A DNA stretch of 64,000 bases from Kitasatospora cheerisanensis KCTC 2395 (lineage in GTDB: Bacteria > Actinomycetota > Actinomycetes > Streptomycetales > Streptomycetaceae), in contig NZ_KK853997.1 in the NCBI RefSeq assembly GCF_000696185.1, forward strand, positions 3,487,901-3,551,900, given 5' to 3'. The notes below the pieces were generated by a model. That model ran no database searches. It worked only from the letters and a program-made list of their open reading frames with translations, and was not told the origin of the DNA. The position numbers and the translations under genes were made by a program. Below are positions 1-8,643 of this stretch, one piece after another (the first letter of the stretch is position 1; each line of letters opens with the position of its first letter).

Positions 1-326
1 GAGGTGTCCATCACCATCAGCTGGCGGGCGTCCCCCTCGGCCCGGTACTGGAGTACCGTCTTGGGCGCCCAGAACAGCGCGCCCTTGGCCCGGTCGTCCC
101 CCAGGGTGGCCCGGAACTCGGCCCGCCGGGCGTCGTGCAGCGCCAGCTGGACGGAGAGCATCACCCCGTGCGGGGAGCGGTCAGTGGGCGTGGCCTGCGG
201 GTCGGACGGCGACGGGGTGACGGGCTTCGCGGTGCCGTCGGCCGCACCGGAGCCGGTGCAGCCGGCCAGCGTCAGCAGCAGGGCGGCCCCGAACAGGGCC
301 GCGGCCGTGCGCACGCGTGCCGCCAT
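1..326 (-). CDS. Lipoprotein, partial (C-terminus beyond window)
   Basis: Only the first ~108 codons are inside the window; the gene runs off the left edge. The N-terminus is a typical lipoprotein signal: basic residues, a hydrophobic Ala/Leu stretch, then LAGC with the lipidated Cys at about residue 22, followed by a Ser/Pro/Thr-rich linker. The visible mature part (SVQLALHDAR, LGDDRAKGALFW, VLQYRAEGDARQLMVMD) resembles the start of the LppX/LprG-like lipoprotein to its right, suggesting a paralogous pair. ATG at 326 is preceded by a GGGAGGAGGG ribosome site. Function unknown; probably an extracytoplasmic membrane-anchored protein. Confidence 0.7.
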   Translation of the reverse strand, partial: MAARVRTAAALFGAALLLTLAGCTGSGAADGTAKPVTPSPSDPQATPTDRSPHGVMLSVQLALHDARRAEFRATLGDDRAKGALFWAPKTVLQYRAEGDARQLMVMDT

Positions 327-417
327 CGGTCCCTCCTCCCGGCCGTCCGTTCCGTTCCCCCACCTTGCCATGCGGCCCGCACGGCCCGGCATCGCCCCGG
401 GCCGCGCGGGCCCGGGA

Positions 418-1296
418 TCACTGCTTCAGCAGATCGGTCAGCGAGAAGACCTCGGAGTCGGCCGGGGCCTTGGTCGGCTGGACGGTGCCGAGCGCGCTGT
501 AGAGGATCTTGGCGGAGCCGGTCGACATGCTGTTGCTGGACTGCTGGACGACCTCGCCCTTGGCGTTGATCCAGAACTCGGTGGTGGTGGTCGAGCCCTT
601 CTTCTTCAGCTCGGCCAGCACCTGGGCCTTCAGCTCCGGCGACAGGTCCATCTTGGCGACCAGCGCGTCCACCGGGATGTCGCTGCGGTAGTGCGTGGTG
701 TTCTGGCCCGCCACCGACTCGGTGCCGGCCTCGGTCGCGGTCGGCGCGGCGACGGCCAGCTGCACGGCCGGGTTCATCAGCTCCATGGTGGTGGCGAAGC
801 CGCCCGCGTCGCTGCCGCCGGGGGCGCCCTGGGCGGCGGCCTTCGGGTCGATCTTCATCCAGGTCTTGCCGCCGGCCAGCGCCGCCATGTCGGCGCCGGC
901 GCCGATGTACATGACCTCGCCGACGAACAGGACCTTGGCGTCCTTGCCGTCGCTCTTGGTGTCGATCAGGAAGGACTTCGGGCTCTTCCAGACGAACTCG
1001 CCGGTGCCCTCGGTGCCGCCGCTGATGGTCAGCTTGGCGCTGCCGGCCTTCTCCATCACGGCGGCCGAGGCGAGCAGGGCCTCCTTGGCGCCGAGCTTCA
1101 CGCCGCCCTGCCCCGCACCGGCGCCGCTGCCGCCGGAGGCGCCGGCGCCGCCCGCGCCCGCACTGGCCGAGCTGCCGCCGGGGGCGGTGGCGTTCGGCTT
1201 GGCGTCGGCGGCCCCGTTCGATCCGGAGCCGCTGCTGCAGGCGGTCAGCAGTCCTGCGGCCAGAGCGGCCGCGGCAAGGGTACGCAGTGCGCGCAC
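418..1296 (-). CDS. LppX/LprG-like lipoprotein (LolA-like fold family)
   Basis: A 292-residue lipoprotein. The signal peptide ends in the lipobox LLTAC (Cys about residue 20), followed by a low-complexity Gly/Ser/Ala linker to about residue 65. The mature domain alternates short polar strands (KLTISGGTEGTGEFVW, VLFVGEVMYIG) and ends with a TTTEFWINAKGEVVQQ segment, which is typical of actinobacterial LppX_LprAFG-type proteins that bind lipids or lipoglycans outside the membrane. The start is GTG at 1296 with a G-rich ribosome site. It lies downstream of the rplKA operon, beyond a strong hairpin, so it probably has its own promoter in 1297-1383. The exact ligand cannot be read from sequence. 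Confidence 0.72.
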   Translation of the reverse strand: MRALRTLAAAALAAGLLTACSSGSGSNGAADAKPNATAPGGSSASAGAGGAGASGGSGAGAGQGGVKLGAKEALLASAAVMEKAGSAKLTISGGTEGTGEFVWKSPKSFLIDTKSDGKDAKVLFVGEVMYIGAGADMAALAGGKTWMKIDPKAAAQGAPGGSDAGGFATTMELMNPAVQLAVAAPTATEAGTESVAGQNTTHYRSDIPVDALVAKMDLSPELKAQVLAELKKKGSTTTTEFWINAKGEVVQQSSNSMSTGSAKILYSALGTVQPTKAPADSEVFSLTDLLKQ

Positions 1297-1383
1297 GAGA
1301 GTCCCCCCTATTGTCCGATTCTCATGTGGAAAGGCTTTCGGACTCTATCCGATGCCCCCGGGGGCCGAGGCGGCAAATAAAAG

Positions 1384-1423
1384 GCACCGGGCCCGCACCC
1401 CCGGAGGGGTGCGGGCCCGGTGC
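1384..1423 (-). terminator. Terminator of the rplKA transcript
   Basis: Perfect 18-bp inverted repeat (1384-1401 with 1406-1423) around a CGGA loop, 28 bases after the rplA stop. It has no long U-tract, as is usual for actinomycete terminators. It separates the ribosomal genes from the lipoprotein gene. Confidence 0.8.
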
Positions 1424-1451
1424 GCAGACCGCGTGGGGAACTGACCTGGGG

Positions 1452-2174
1452 TCAGACCGCCGCCGGGTCCTCCTCGACGAGGAGGTTGCGGGTGCGGTTC
1501 GGGTCCACCTGGATGCCGGGGCCCATGGTGGTGGAGAAGGCGACCTTCTTCAGGTAGCGGCCCTTGGCGGCGGCCGGCTTGGCCCGCAGGACCTCGTCCA
1601 GCGCCGCGGCGTAGTTCTCGACCAGCTGCTCGTCCGAGAACGAGGTCTTGCCGATGATCAGGTGCAGGTTCGAGTGCTTGTCGACGCGGAACTCGATCTT
1701 GCCGCCCTTGATCTCGTTGACGGCCTTGGCGACGTCCGGGGTCACGGTGCCGGTCTTCGGGTTCGGCATCAGGCCACGGGGACCGAGCACGCGGCCCAGG
1801 CGGCCGACCTTGCCCATGAGGTCCGGGGTGGCGACGACGGCGTCGAAGTCCAGACGACCCTTGGCGACCTCGTCGATCAGCTCGTCGGAGCCGACGATGT
1901 CGGCGCCCGCAGCACGCGCGGCCTCGGCACGCTCACCGTTCGCGAAGACCAGGACCCGGGCGGTCTTACCGGTGCCGTGCGGGAGGATGACGGTGCTGCG
2001 GACCATCTGGTCGGCCTTGCGCGGGTCGACGCCCAGACGCATGGCGACCTCGACGGTGCCGTCGAACTTGGTGGTGGAGGTCGCCTTGGCGAGGCGGACG
2101 GCCTCGAGGGGGGCGTAGATCCGGGCGCGGTCGACCTGGGCGTCCGCGGCCTTGAGGGCCTTGCTGCGCTTCAC
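1452..2174 (-). CDS. rplA: 50S ribosomal protein L1
   Basis: A 240-residue L1 of normal bacterial length. It begins [11 protein letters not shown] and carries the recognisable stretches [32 protein letters not shown] and [14 protein letters not shown] (the L1 signature). L1 forms the mobile stalk beside the E site on the 50S subunit and in many bacteria represses its own operon by binding the mRNA. The start is GTG at 2174 with AGGAG upstream. It follows rplK by 77 bases on the same strand, and the pair ends at the hairpin at 1384-1423. Confidence 0.98.
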   Translation of the reverse strand: MKRSKALKAADAQVDRARIYAPLEAVRLAKATSTTKFDGTVEVAMRLGVDPRKADQMVRSTVILPHGTGKTARVLVFANGERAEAARAAGADIVGSDELIDEVAKGRLDFDAVVATPDLMGKVGRLGRVLGPRGLMPNPKTGTVTPDVAKAVNEIKGGKIEFRVDKHSNLHLIIGKTSFSDEQLVENYAAALDEVLRAKPAAAKGRYLKKVAFSTTMGPGIQVDPNRTRNLLVEEDPAAV

Positions 2175-2251
2175 TTCTGCTCCTGGTAATTAATGGAGTT
2201 CGTGGTAGTCACGGGCCGCGCTGGCCCTACCACGGTGGACGTACGGGCTGG

Positions 2252-2686
2252 TCAGCCCTCGACGGTGATGCCCATCGACCGGGCGGTGCCGGCGATGATC
2301 TTCTCCGCGGCGTCCAGGTCGTTGGCGTTCAGGTCGGGCATCTTGGTGGTCGCGATGTCGCGCACCTGGGCCGCGGTCAGCTTGGCGACCTTGGTCTTGT
2401 GCGGCTCGGCGGAGCCCTTGTCGATGCCCGCGGCCTTCAGGATGAGGCGCGCAGCCGGCGGGGTCTTCGTGATGAAGGTGAAGGTGCGGTCCTCGTAGAC
2501 CGTGATCTCCACCGGCACGATCATGCCGCGCTGCGACTCGGTGGCCGCGTTGTACGCCTTGCAGAATTCCATGATGTTGACGCCGTGCTGGCCGAGCGCG
2601 GGGCCGACCGGCGGGGCCGGGTTGGCCGCACCGGCGTTGATCTGGAGCTTGATAAGCCCCGTGACCTTCTTCTTCTTGGGAGGCAT
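2252..2686 (-). CDS. rplK: 50S ribosomal protein L11
   Basis: A 144-residue L11. It begins [19 protein letters not shown] with the Pro-rich [22 protein letters not shown]-terminal segment that contacts 23S rRNA and thiopeptide antibiotics, and has the C-terminal RNA-binding stretch [12 protein letters not shown]11 sits at the GTPase-associated centre and is needed for RelA-dependent stringent signalling. ATG at 2686 follows GGAG. It is first in the rplKA unit; the nusG terminator lies just upstream, so a promoter is expected in about 2690-2800. Confidence 0.98.
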
Positions 2687-2802
2687 GACTCTCCGGGTCC
2701 TTCCGAGAGGTGGTTACCGAGCTACCCGGCGCCGGGGCGAAACCCGACTGCCAGGACACACATCGGACCAGGCTAACCGCTGATGCGGCGCTGGACCAAA
2801 AC

Positions 2803-2839
2803 GGTGCCGGGGCGGAGGCTTTCGCCCCGCCCCGGCACC
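2803..2839 (-). terminator. Terminator downstream of nusG
   Basis: A 13-bp G/C-rich stem (GGTGCCGGGGCGG with its complement) closing a ~11-base loop, 15 bases past the nusG stop. It separates nusG from rplKA transcription. Confidence 0.7.
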
Positions 2840-2853
2840 GGAGAACCTGTGGG

Positions 2854-3723
2854 TCAGTTCTTCTGGATCTGGTCGAAGGAGAGCTCGACCGGGGTCTCCC
2901 GGCCGAAGATCTCCACCAGGCCCTTGACCTTCTTCGAGTCGGGGTTGATCTCGTTGATGGTCGCCTGCAGGGTGGCGAACGGACCGTCGGTGACGGTGAC
3001 CGAGTCGCCGACCTCGAAGTCCAGCACCTGCACCTCGACCGGGCGCACCGGCGAGGCCTTGCCGGCCTCCTTGGCGGCGGCGCGCTCCACGTCGGGGGCG
3101 AGCATCTTGACGACCTCGTCCAGGGTCAGCGGGTACGGGTCGTAGGCGTTGCCGACGAAGCCGGTGACGCCGGGGGTGTTGCGCACGACGCCCCAGGACT
3201 CCGGGGTGAGGTCCATGCGGACCAGCACGTAGCCGGGGAGCTTGTTCTGCCGGATGGTCTTGCGGTCGCCGTTCTTGATCTGGACGACCTCCTCCTGCGG
3301 AACCTGGGACTCGAAGATGTAGTCCTCGACGTTCAGCGAGACGGAGCGCTGCTCCAGGTTCTGCTTCACGCGGTTCTCGTAGCCGGCGTAGGTGTGGATG
3401 ACGTACCACTCGCCGGGGGCGCGGCGCAGCTGCTCGCGGAACTCGGCGACCGGGTCGGACTCGACCTCCTCGGTCTCCTCCTCGGCGGCGGCCTCCTCGG
3501 CCTCCTCGACGGCCTCGTCGTCCACCTCGTGCACGGCCGCGACCTCGGCCGGCTCGCCTGCCTCGGCCTCGTCGGCAGCCTCGACCTCGTCCTCCGCGGC
3601 GTCGACGCCCTCGACGATCTCCTCGGCGGCTTCGGCGTCAGCAGCCTCGGCCGCGTCCAGCTCGGCGGCGACATCCGCCTCGCGGACGGTCTCGTCGGCG
3701 TCGTACAGGGGGGACTCAGACAC
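2854..3723 (-). CDS. nusG: Transcription termination/antitermination factor NusG
   Basis: A 289-residue NusG. Residues 1 to about 110 are an Ala/Glu/Asp-rich, probably disordered extension typical of Streptomyces NusG. The NGN domain follows ([40 protein letters not shown]), then the C-terminal KOW domain ([19 protein letters not shown] to the end). NusG binds RNA polymerase and links it to Rho or the ribosome. The start is GTG at 3723. A strong hairpin lies between secE and nusG, so nusG may also be expressed from its own promoter. Confidence 0.98.
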   Translation of the reverse strand: MSESPLYDADETVREADVAAELDAAEAADAEAAEEIVEGVDAAEDEVEAADEAEAGEPAEVAAVHEVDDEAVEEAEEAAAEEETEEVESDPVAEFREQLRRAPGEWYVIHTYAGYENRVKQNLEQRSVSLNVEDYIFESQVPQEEVVQIKNGDRKTIRQNKLPGYVLVRMDLTPESWGVVRNTPGVTGFVGNAYDPYPLTLDEVVKMLAPDVERAAAKEAGKASPVRPVEVQVLDFEVGDSVTVTDGPFATLQATINEINPDSKKVKGLVEIFGRETPVELSFDQIQKN

Positions 3724-3811
3724 GGTCGCTGCTTCTTTCCTGGTTGTGGAACGGATACCTCAACAGTACCGACTCAACGGTAGTCGCCCGTGGCCGTTCG
3801 CGCCGACAGCT

Positions 3812-3842
3812 CGACCCGGGCCGAGAGGTTCGGCCCGGGTCG
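3812..3842 (-). terminator. Hairpin between secE and nusG
   Basis: A 13-bp perfect stem (CGACCCGGGCCGA with its complement) and a short loop, located after secE (stop at 3903) and before the nusG start (3723). It looks like a terminator or attenuator for the secE transcript. Whether it fully separates the two genes cannot be read from sequence. Confidence 0.6.
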
Positions 3843-3902
3843 GGGTGGAGTATCGGTGCGGAATCCGCGGGGATCCCGGTTTCGGTCGGCCCTGATCGGG
3901 CG

Positions 3903-4259
3903 TCAGCCGAAGAGCCAGAAGGCTCCCTTGGCGAAGACCCAGTCGAGACCGGCGACCAGCAGCATCAGCACGATCACGAAGGTCACCACGACGGTGGTGT
4001 ACTGGATCAGCTGGCTGCGGGTGGGCCAGACGACCTTGCGGAGCTCCGCGATGATCTGGCGGTAGAAGACGCCGATCCGGGCGAACAGGCCCTTCTTGGC
4101 CCGCTTGCCGGACTTCTTGCCCTCACCGCCGGAGGCCTTGTTGGCACGCCGGCGCTCACGCCGCGACAGCTTGCCGTCCGCGGTGGTCTCGTCCGCCGCG
4201 TCGGCCCCCTCGGGGTTGCCGCTCTCAGGCGTTGCGGTGGAGCCCGTGGTCTCCGTCAC
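3903..4259 (-). CDS. secE: Preprotein translocase subunit SecE
   Basis: A 118-residue SecE with a charged N-terminal extension (Thr/Glu/Ala-rich, then RRERRRANKA) and the conserved core: the amphipathic helix RIGVFYRQIIAELRKVVWPTRSQL followed by a single transmembrane helix (TTVVVTFVIVLMLLVAGLDWVF). SecE is an essential partner of SecY in the membrane channel. The start is GTG at 4259 with GAGGAC upstream. It sits directly downstream of tRNA-Trp and before nusG, the usual actinobacterial order. Confidence 0.97.
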   Translation of the reverse strand: MTETTGSTATPESGNPEGADAADETTADGKLSRRERRRANKASGGEGKKSGKRAKKGLFARIGVFYRQIIAELRKVVWPTRSQLIQYTTVVVTFVIVLMLLVAGLDWVFAKGAFWLFG

Positions 4260-4353
4260 TCGTCCTCACCTGAATCCGGGTCCTGCGGAGCTTCCGTGCC
4301 TTGTGCACGGGCGATCCGGCGAAAGCAGTGCTGGGCGGGGCCCTCTCCGCATC

Positions 4354-4385
4354 AAGCCCGCTCGCTCTGCGGAGCGAACGGGCTT
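4354..4385 (-). terminator. Terminator after tRNA-Trp
   Basis: A 14-base arm at 4354-4367 pairs with 4372-4385 apart from one mismatch. It lies 16 bases downstream of the tRNA-Trp 3' end and precedes secE. Confidence 0.65.
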
Positions 4386-4401
4386 GGCACGAGTCGAGCT
4401 G

Positions 4402-4474
4402 CAGGGCACGAGGGACTCGAACCCCCAACCGCCGGTTTTGGAGACCGGTGCTCTACCAATTGAGCTAGTGCCCT
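4402..4474 (-). tRNA. tRNA-Trp (anticodon CCA)
   Basis: 73-nt cloverleaf. The acceptor stem AGGGCAC pairs with GTGCCCT, with discriminator G73. The D arm is TAGCTCAATTGGTAGAGCA, the anticodon loop CTCCAAA gives CCA, and the T arm contains GGTTCGAGTCC. CCA is not encoded. It lies upstream of secE-nusG, as in other actinomycetes. Confidence 0.96.
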
Positions 4475-4732
4475 TCGGAACCTTGCGGCTCCGTCGTGGC
4501 CCCCAACCTACCGCATCCACCCGGCCGTGTGGTGTACCCGGCCGAAGGATCCGCACTTGGGAGCCGTCGAGCAGTGAGTGTACGGGTTCTTCGCCGATTG
4601 GTCGAACCTCATTCACCGCGACCCCTGGCGAGTCGTCACCCGGTCGGCGGCGGCGTACGGATGATGGAACGCCCCGGTCGCATGGTGGAACCGCGATGCC
4701 CGCCGCCCGTGCGGTCTGGGACCATGCAAGAC

Positions 4733-5971
4733 ATGAGCGCACCCACCCCCGAGAACGTCTCCCCCGCGAACCGCCGGGTCTCCGCCCGGGTCGGCGCCAT
4801 CGCCGAGTCGGCCACCCTCGCCGTCGACGCCAAGGCCAAGGCCCTCAAGGCCGCCGGCCGTCCGGTGATCGGCTTCGGCGCCGGCGAGCCCGACTTCCCG
4901 ACGCCCGGCTACATCGTGGACGCCGCCGTCGCGGCCTGCCAGGACCCGGCCAACCACCGCTACACCCCGGCCGGCGGCCTGCCGGAGCTGAAGGCCGCGA
5001 TCGCCGCCAAGACGCTGCGCGACTCCGGCTACCAGGTGGACGCCTCGCAGGTGCTGGTGACCAACGGCGGCAAGCAGGCGATCTACAACGCCTTCGCCGC
5101 GATCCTCGACCCGGGCGACGAGGTGATCATCCCGGCCCCGTACTGGACCACCTACCCGGAGGCCGTGAAGCTGGCCGGCGGCACCCCGGTCGAGGTGGTC
5201 GCGGACGAGACCACCGGTTACAAGGTCTCGGTGGCGCAACTGGAGGCCGCCCGCACCGCGAACACCAAGGTGGTGCTGTTCGTCTCGCCGTCCAACCCGA
5301 CCGGCGCGGTGTACACCGAGGCCGAGGCCGAGGCGATCGGCCGCTGGGCGCTGGAGCACGGCCTGTGGGTGCTCACCGACGAGATCTACGAGCACCTGGT
5401 GTACGGCGACGCGAAGTTCACCTCGCTGCCGGCGCTGCTGCCCGAGCTGGCCGACAAGTGCATCGTGGTCAACGGCGTGGCGAAGACCTACGCGATGACC
5501 GGCTGGCGGGTGGGCTGGCTGATCGGCCCGAAGGACGTGGTGAGCGCGGCCGCCAACCTGCAGTCGCACGCCACCTCCAACGTCTCCAACGTGGCGCAGC
5601 GCGCCGCGCTGGCGGCCGTGGCCGGCGACCTGTCCGCGGTGGACGAGATGAAGACCGCGTTCGACCGCCGCCGCCGCACGATCGTGGCAATGCTGAACGA
5701 GATCGAGGGCGTGTACTGCCCCGAGCCGGAGGGCGCGTTCTACGCCTACCCGTCGGTCAAGTCGCTGCTGGGCAAGGAGATCCGCGGCAAGCGCCCGCAG
5801 ACCTCCGCCGAGCTGGCCGCGCTGATCCTGGACGAGGCCGAGGTCGCGGTCGTCCCCGGCGAGGCCTTCGGCACCCCGGGCTACCTGCGGCTGTCGTACG
5901 CGCTGGGCGACGCCGACCTGGTCGAGGGCGTCAGCCGGATGCAGAAGCTGCTGGGCGAGGCCCGCGCCTGA
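4733..5971 (+). CDS. aspC: Pyridoxal phosphate-dependent aspartate aminotransferase
   Basis: A 412-residue class I/II aminotransferase that interconverts aspartate and oxaloacetate with glutamate/2-oxoglutarate. Visible family features are [23 protein letters not shown] at the N-terminus, [10 protein letters not shown], the substrate region [17 protein letters not shown], and the PLP lysine in [16 protein letters not shown]. The C-terminal arginine is in the [11 protein letters not shown] segment. The start at 4733 (MSAPT) matches the N-terminus I recall for Streptomyces homologues; an in-frame ATG lies 9 bases earlier. Transcription runs away from tRNA-Trp and ends at the hairpin at 5984-6030. 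Confidence 0.93.
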   Translation: MSAPTPENVSPANRRVSARVGAIAESATLAVDAKAKALKAAGRPVIGFGAGEPDFPTPGYIVDAAVAACQDPANHRYTPAGGLPELKAAIAAKTLRDSGYQVDASQVLVTNGGKQAIYNAFAAILDPGDEVIIPAPYWTTYPEAVKLAGGTPVEVVADETTGYKVSVAQLEAARTANTKVVLFVSPSNPTGAVYTEAEAEAIGRWALEHGLWVLTDEIYEHLVYGDAKFTSLPALLPELADKCIVVNGVAKTYAMTGWRVGWLIGPKDVVSAAANLQSHATSNVSNVAQRAALAAVAGDLSAVDEMKTAFDRRRRTIVAMLNEIEGVYCPEPEGAFYAYPSVKSLLGKEIRGKRPQTSAELAALILDEAEVAVVPGEAFGTPGYLRLSYALGDADLVEGVSRMQKLLGEARA

Positions 5972-5983
5972 TCCACGGGCTCC

Positions 5984-6030
5984 AACCGCCCCCCGCACTC
6001 ATCCCTTCGGGCGATGTGCGGGGGGCGGTT
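5984..6030 (+). terminator. Terminator after aspC
   Basis: A 15-bp perfect stem (AACCGCCCCCCGCAC with its complement) around a 17-base loop, 12 bases after the aspC stop and upstream of add. Confidence 0.75.
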
Positions 6031-6064
6031 CCTGTTTCGGCCGGTTTTGCGGCAGGATCGGTGA

Positions 6065-7135
6065 ATGGATCGTCTGCGTGATGTCCGGAGCCTCCCGAAG
6101 GCCCATCTCCACCTGCACTTCACCGGTTCGATGCGCCCTGCGACGCTGCTCGAACTCGCCGACAAGAACGGCATCCGGCTGCCGGAGGCCCTCAGTTCGG
6201 GCCATCCGCCGAAACTCCGGGCGACCGACGAGCGCGGCTGGTTCCGGTTCCAGCGGCTGTACGACACCGCGCGCTCCTGCCTGCGCGACGAGTCGGACAT
6301 CCGCCGCCTGGTCCGGGAGACCGCCGAGGACGAGCGCGCCGACGGCTCCCGCTGGCTGGAGATCCAGGTCGACCCGACCTCGTACGCGCCGCTGCTGGGC
6401 GGCCTCACCCCGACCCTGGAGCTGATCCTGGACGCCGTCCGGGAGGCCTCCGAGGCGACCGGGGTGGGCATCCGGGTGCTGGTCGCGGCGAACCGGATGA
6501 AGTCGCCGATGGACGCCCGCACGCTGGCCCGCCTCGCCGTCCGGTACACCGACCGGGGGGTCATCGGCTTCGGCCTGTCGAACGACGAACGGCGGGGCCT
6601 GGCACGGGACTTCGACCGCGCGTTCGCGATCGCCCGGAACGGCGGGCTGCTGGCCGCACCGCACGGCGGGGAGCTGGCCGGGCCGGGTTCGGTCCGCGAC
6701 TGCCTGGACGACCTGGGCGCCGGCCGGATCGGCCACGGCGTGCGCGCCGCCGAGGACCCGCGGCTGCTCCAGCGGCTCGCCGACCGGCAGGTGACCTGCG
6801 AGGTCTGCCCGGCGTCGAACGTCGCGCTCGGCGTCTACGAGCGGCCCGAGGACGTCCCGCTGCGCACCCTGTTCGAGGCCGGGGTGCCGCTGGCGCTGGG
6901 CGCGGACGACCCGCTGCTGTTCGGCTCCCGGCTGGCCGACCAGTACCAGCTGGCCCGCGAGTCGCACGAGTTCACCGACGCCGAACTGGCCGAGCTGGCC
7001 CGGCAGTCCGTCCGCTCCTCGCGGGCTCCCGAGCACGTCGTCAAGGAGCTGCTGGCGGACATCGACGCCTGGCTGGTCGAGGAGCCGGCCCCGACGGTGC
7101 CGGCGCCCGCCGCCGCCGAGCGGGTTTCGCTCTAG
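6065..7135 (+). CDS. add: Adenosine deaminase
   Basis: A 356-residue metal-dependent deaminase converting adenosine to inosine in purine salvage. The N-terminal metal site is KAHLHLHFTGSM. Further catalytic elements are HGGE (residues ~200), IGHGVRA, and the GADDPLLFG aspartate pair near residue 275. The barrel is complete. The start at ATG 6065 has an AGGA-like ribosome site. The gene is convergent with murB and overlaps it by 4 bases at the 3' ends. It could also act on related 6-aminopurines; 'adenosine' is the family default. Confidence 0.92.
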   Translation: MDRLRDVRSLPKAHLHLHFTGSMRPATLLELADKNGIRLPEALSSGHPPKLRATDERGWFRFQRLYDTARSCLRDESDIRRLVRETAEDERADGSRWLEIQVDPTSYAPLLGGLTPTLELILDAVREASEATGVGIRVLVAANRMKSPMDARTLARLAVRYTDRGVIGFGLSNDERRGLARDFDRAFAIARNGGLLAAPHGGELAGPGSVRDCLDDLGAGRIGHGVRAAEDPRLLQRLADRQVTCEVCPASNVALGVYERPEDVPLRTLFEAGVPLALGADDPLLFGSRLADQYQLARESHEFTDAELAELARQSVRSSRAPEHVVKELLADIDAWLVEEPAPTVPAPAAAERVSL

Positions 7136-8172
7136 AGGCTGACGCCGACCATCACCGGCTCGTTGACCAGTTCCACCCCGAAGGCCGCCCGCACGCCGTC
7201 CCGCACCTCGCGGGCGAGGGCGAGCAGGTCCTCGGTGGTGGCCGAGCCGCGGTTGGTGAGGGCCAGGGTGTGCTTGGTGGAGAGCGTGGCGGGGCCGGTG
7301 CCGTGGCCCTTGCGGAAGCCCGCGTTGTCGATCAGCCAGGCCGCCGAGGTCTTGGTGCGGCCCTCGCCGGCCGGGTAGCTGGGGGCGCTCAACCCGCCCA
7401 ACCGGGCGGTGAAGGCGGCGAACTGAGCCTCCGTCAGGATCGGGTTGGTGAAGAACGAGCCCGCCGACCAGGTGTCGTGGTCGGCGGGGTCGAGCACCAT
7501 GCCCTTGCCGGCCCGCAGCCGCAGCACCTCGGCGTGGGCCTCGGCGAGCTTGACCCGCTCGCCCGCCTCGACGCCGAGCGAGCGGGCCACCTCGGCGTAC
7601 TTCACCGGGGAGGACAGCCCGCCCTCGTCCGCGAGCCGGAAGCGGACCCGCAGCACCACGTAGCGGTCCGGGTCGGCCTTGAAGCGGCTGTGCCGGTAGG
7701 AGAACGCGCAGTCGGCGCCGGCCAGCGTGACGGTCTCGCCGAGCAGCCGGTCGTAGGCGACCACCTCGGTGACGGTCTCGGCCACCTCCTGGCCGTACGC
7801 GCCGACGTTCTGCACCGGGGTGGCGCCCGCGGAGCCGGGGATGCCGGCCAGGAACTCGATGCCCGCCAGGCCGGCGTCGACGGTGCGGGCCACCGCGTCC
7901 GCCCAGACCTCGCCGGCCGCGAGTTCGAGCAGCGTGCCGTCGAGGGCGAAGCCGGTGGTGGCGATCCGCAGCACGGTGCCGGGGAAGCCGGCGTCGCCGA
8001 TGACCAGGTTGGACCCGCCGCCGATCACCAGCAGCGGCTCGCCGGCCCGGTCGGCCGCGCGGACCGCGTCGACCACCTCGGCGTCCGTCTCGGCCGTCAC
8101 CAGCCGGCGGGCCGGGCCGCCCAGGCGCAGCGTCGTCAACGGGGCCAGCGGTGCGTCCATCTGCTCAATCAC
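7132..8172 (-). CDS. murB: UDP-N-acetylmuramate dehydrogenase (UDP-N-acetylenolpyruvoylglucosamine reductase)
   Basis: A 346-residue FAD enzyme catalysing the second committed step of peptidoglycan precursor synthesis in the cytosol. FAD-binding features are TTLRLGGPARRLV, LVIGGGSNLVIGD and the IPGSAGATPVQNVGAYGQEV segment. The catalytic YRHSRFK and the conserved C-terminal VNEPVMVGV with its Glu are present. The start is GTG at 8172; ATG at 8160 is an alternative. The terminal overlap with add is convergent, so no operon is implied between them. Confidence 0.95.
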   Translation of the reverse strand: MIEQMDAPLAPLTTLRLGGPARRLVTAETDAEVVDAVRAADRAGEPLLVIGGGSNLVIGDAGFPGTVLRIATTGFALDGTLLELAAGEVWADAVARTVDAGLAGIEFLAGIPGSAGATPVQNVGAYGQEVAETVTEVVAYDRLLGETVTLAGADCAFSYRHSRFKADPDRYVVLRVRFRLADEGGLSSPVKYAEVARSLGVEAGERVKLAEAHAEVLRLRAGKGMVLDPADHDTWSAGSFFTNPILTEAQFAAFTARLGGLSAPSYPAGEGRTKTSAAWLIDNAGFRKGHGTGPATLSTKHTLALTNRGSATTEDLLALAREVRDGVRAAFGVELVNEPVMVGVSL

Positions 8173-8223
8173 CGCCCCAGCGTAACCGCCCCCCGCCGGA
8201 CGGAGGGCAGTCGCCGCCGGGCC

Positions 8224-8619
8224 TCAGCGGCGCTGCGCCGCCAGCCGGTCCGCGGCCCCCGCCCAGTCGGGTGCGGCGGTCGGGTCGGCCTCCCAGTCGG
8301 TGAAGAGCGAGGACGCCATGGTGGGGCGCAGCGCGGTCATCGCCCGCCGGTGGGCCGGGGAGCGGACGAACGCGTCGAGCGCCTCGCGGTCGGTCCAGCC
8401 GGAGAGCACCCAGAAGGTGCGCCGGAAGGGGGCGGTCCGCAGTGCGATGCCGAGGGCGCCGGGGGCCCGGCGGGTCTGCCGGCGGACCTCCAGGGACTGC
8501 CGCAGGAAGCCGGGCACGTGCCACAGCCGGCGGACCCGGAACTCGGAGGCCATCACCACCGCGGGGCGGGCGGCCGGCCGGGCGGGGCCCGGGGTCCAGG
8601 GGAGGGTCAGGGACAGCAC
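8224..8619 (-). CDS. DUF3291/antibiotic-monooxygenase-like small protein
   Basis: A 131-residue protein with the pattern of the spheroidene monooxygenase/DUF3291-type dimeric alpha-beta barrel: a central SEFRVRRLWHVPGFLRQSL helix, GALGIALRTAPFRRTFWVLSGWTDREALDAFV strands and helix, then HRRAMTALRPTMASSLFTDWE. GTG at 8619 has an excellent AGGAGG ribosome site. It begins 25 bases after the stop of the MFS exporter on the same strand, so both are probably one transcript under the TetR regulator at 10187-10759. It may modify the compound that is exported. Substrate unknown. Confidence 0.65.
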   Translation of the reverse strand: MLSLTLPWTPGPARPAARPAVVMASEFRVRRLWHVPGFLRQSLEVRRQTRRAPGALGIALRTAPFRRTFWVLSGWTDREALDAFVRSPAHRRAMTALRPTMASSLFTDWEADPTAAPDWAGAADRLAAQRR

Positions 8620-8643
8620 GGTCGTTCCTCCTGTTCGGACGGG

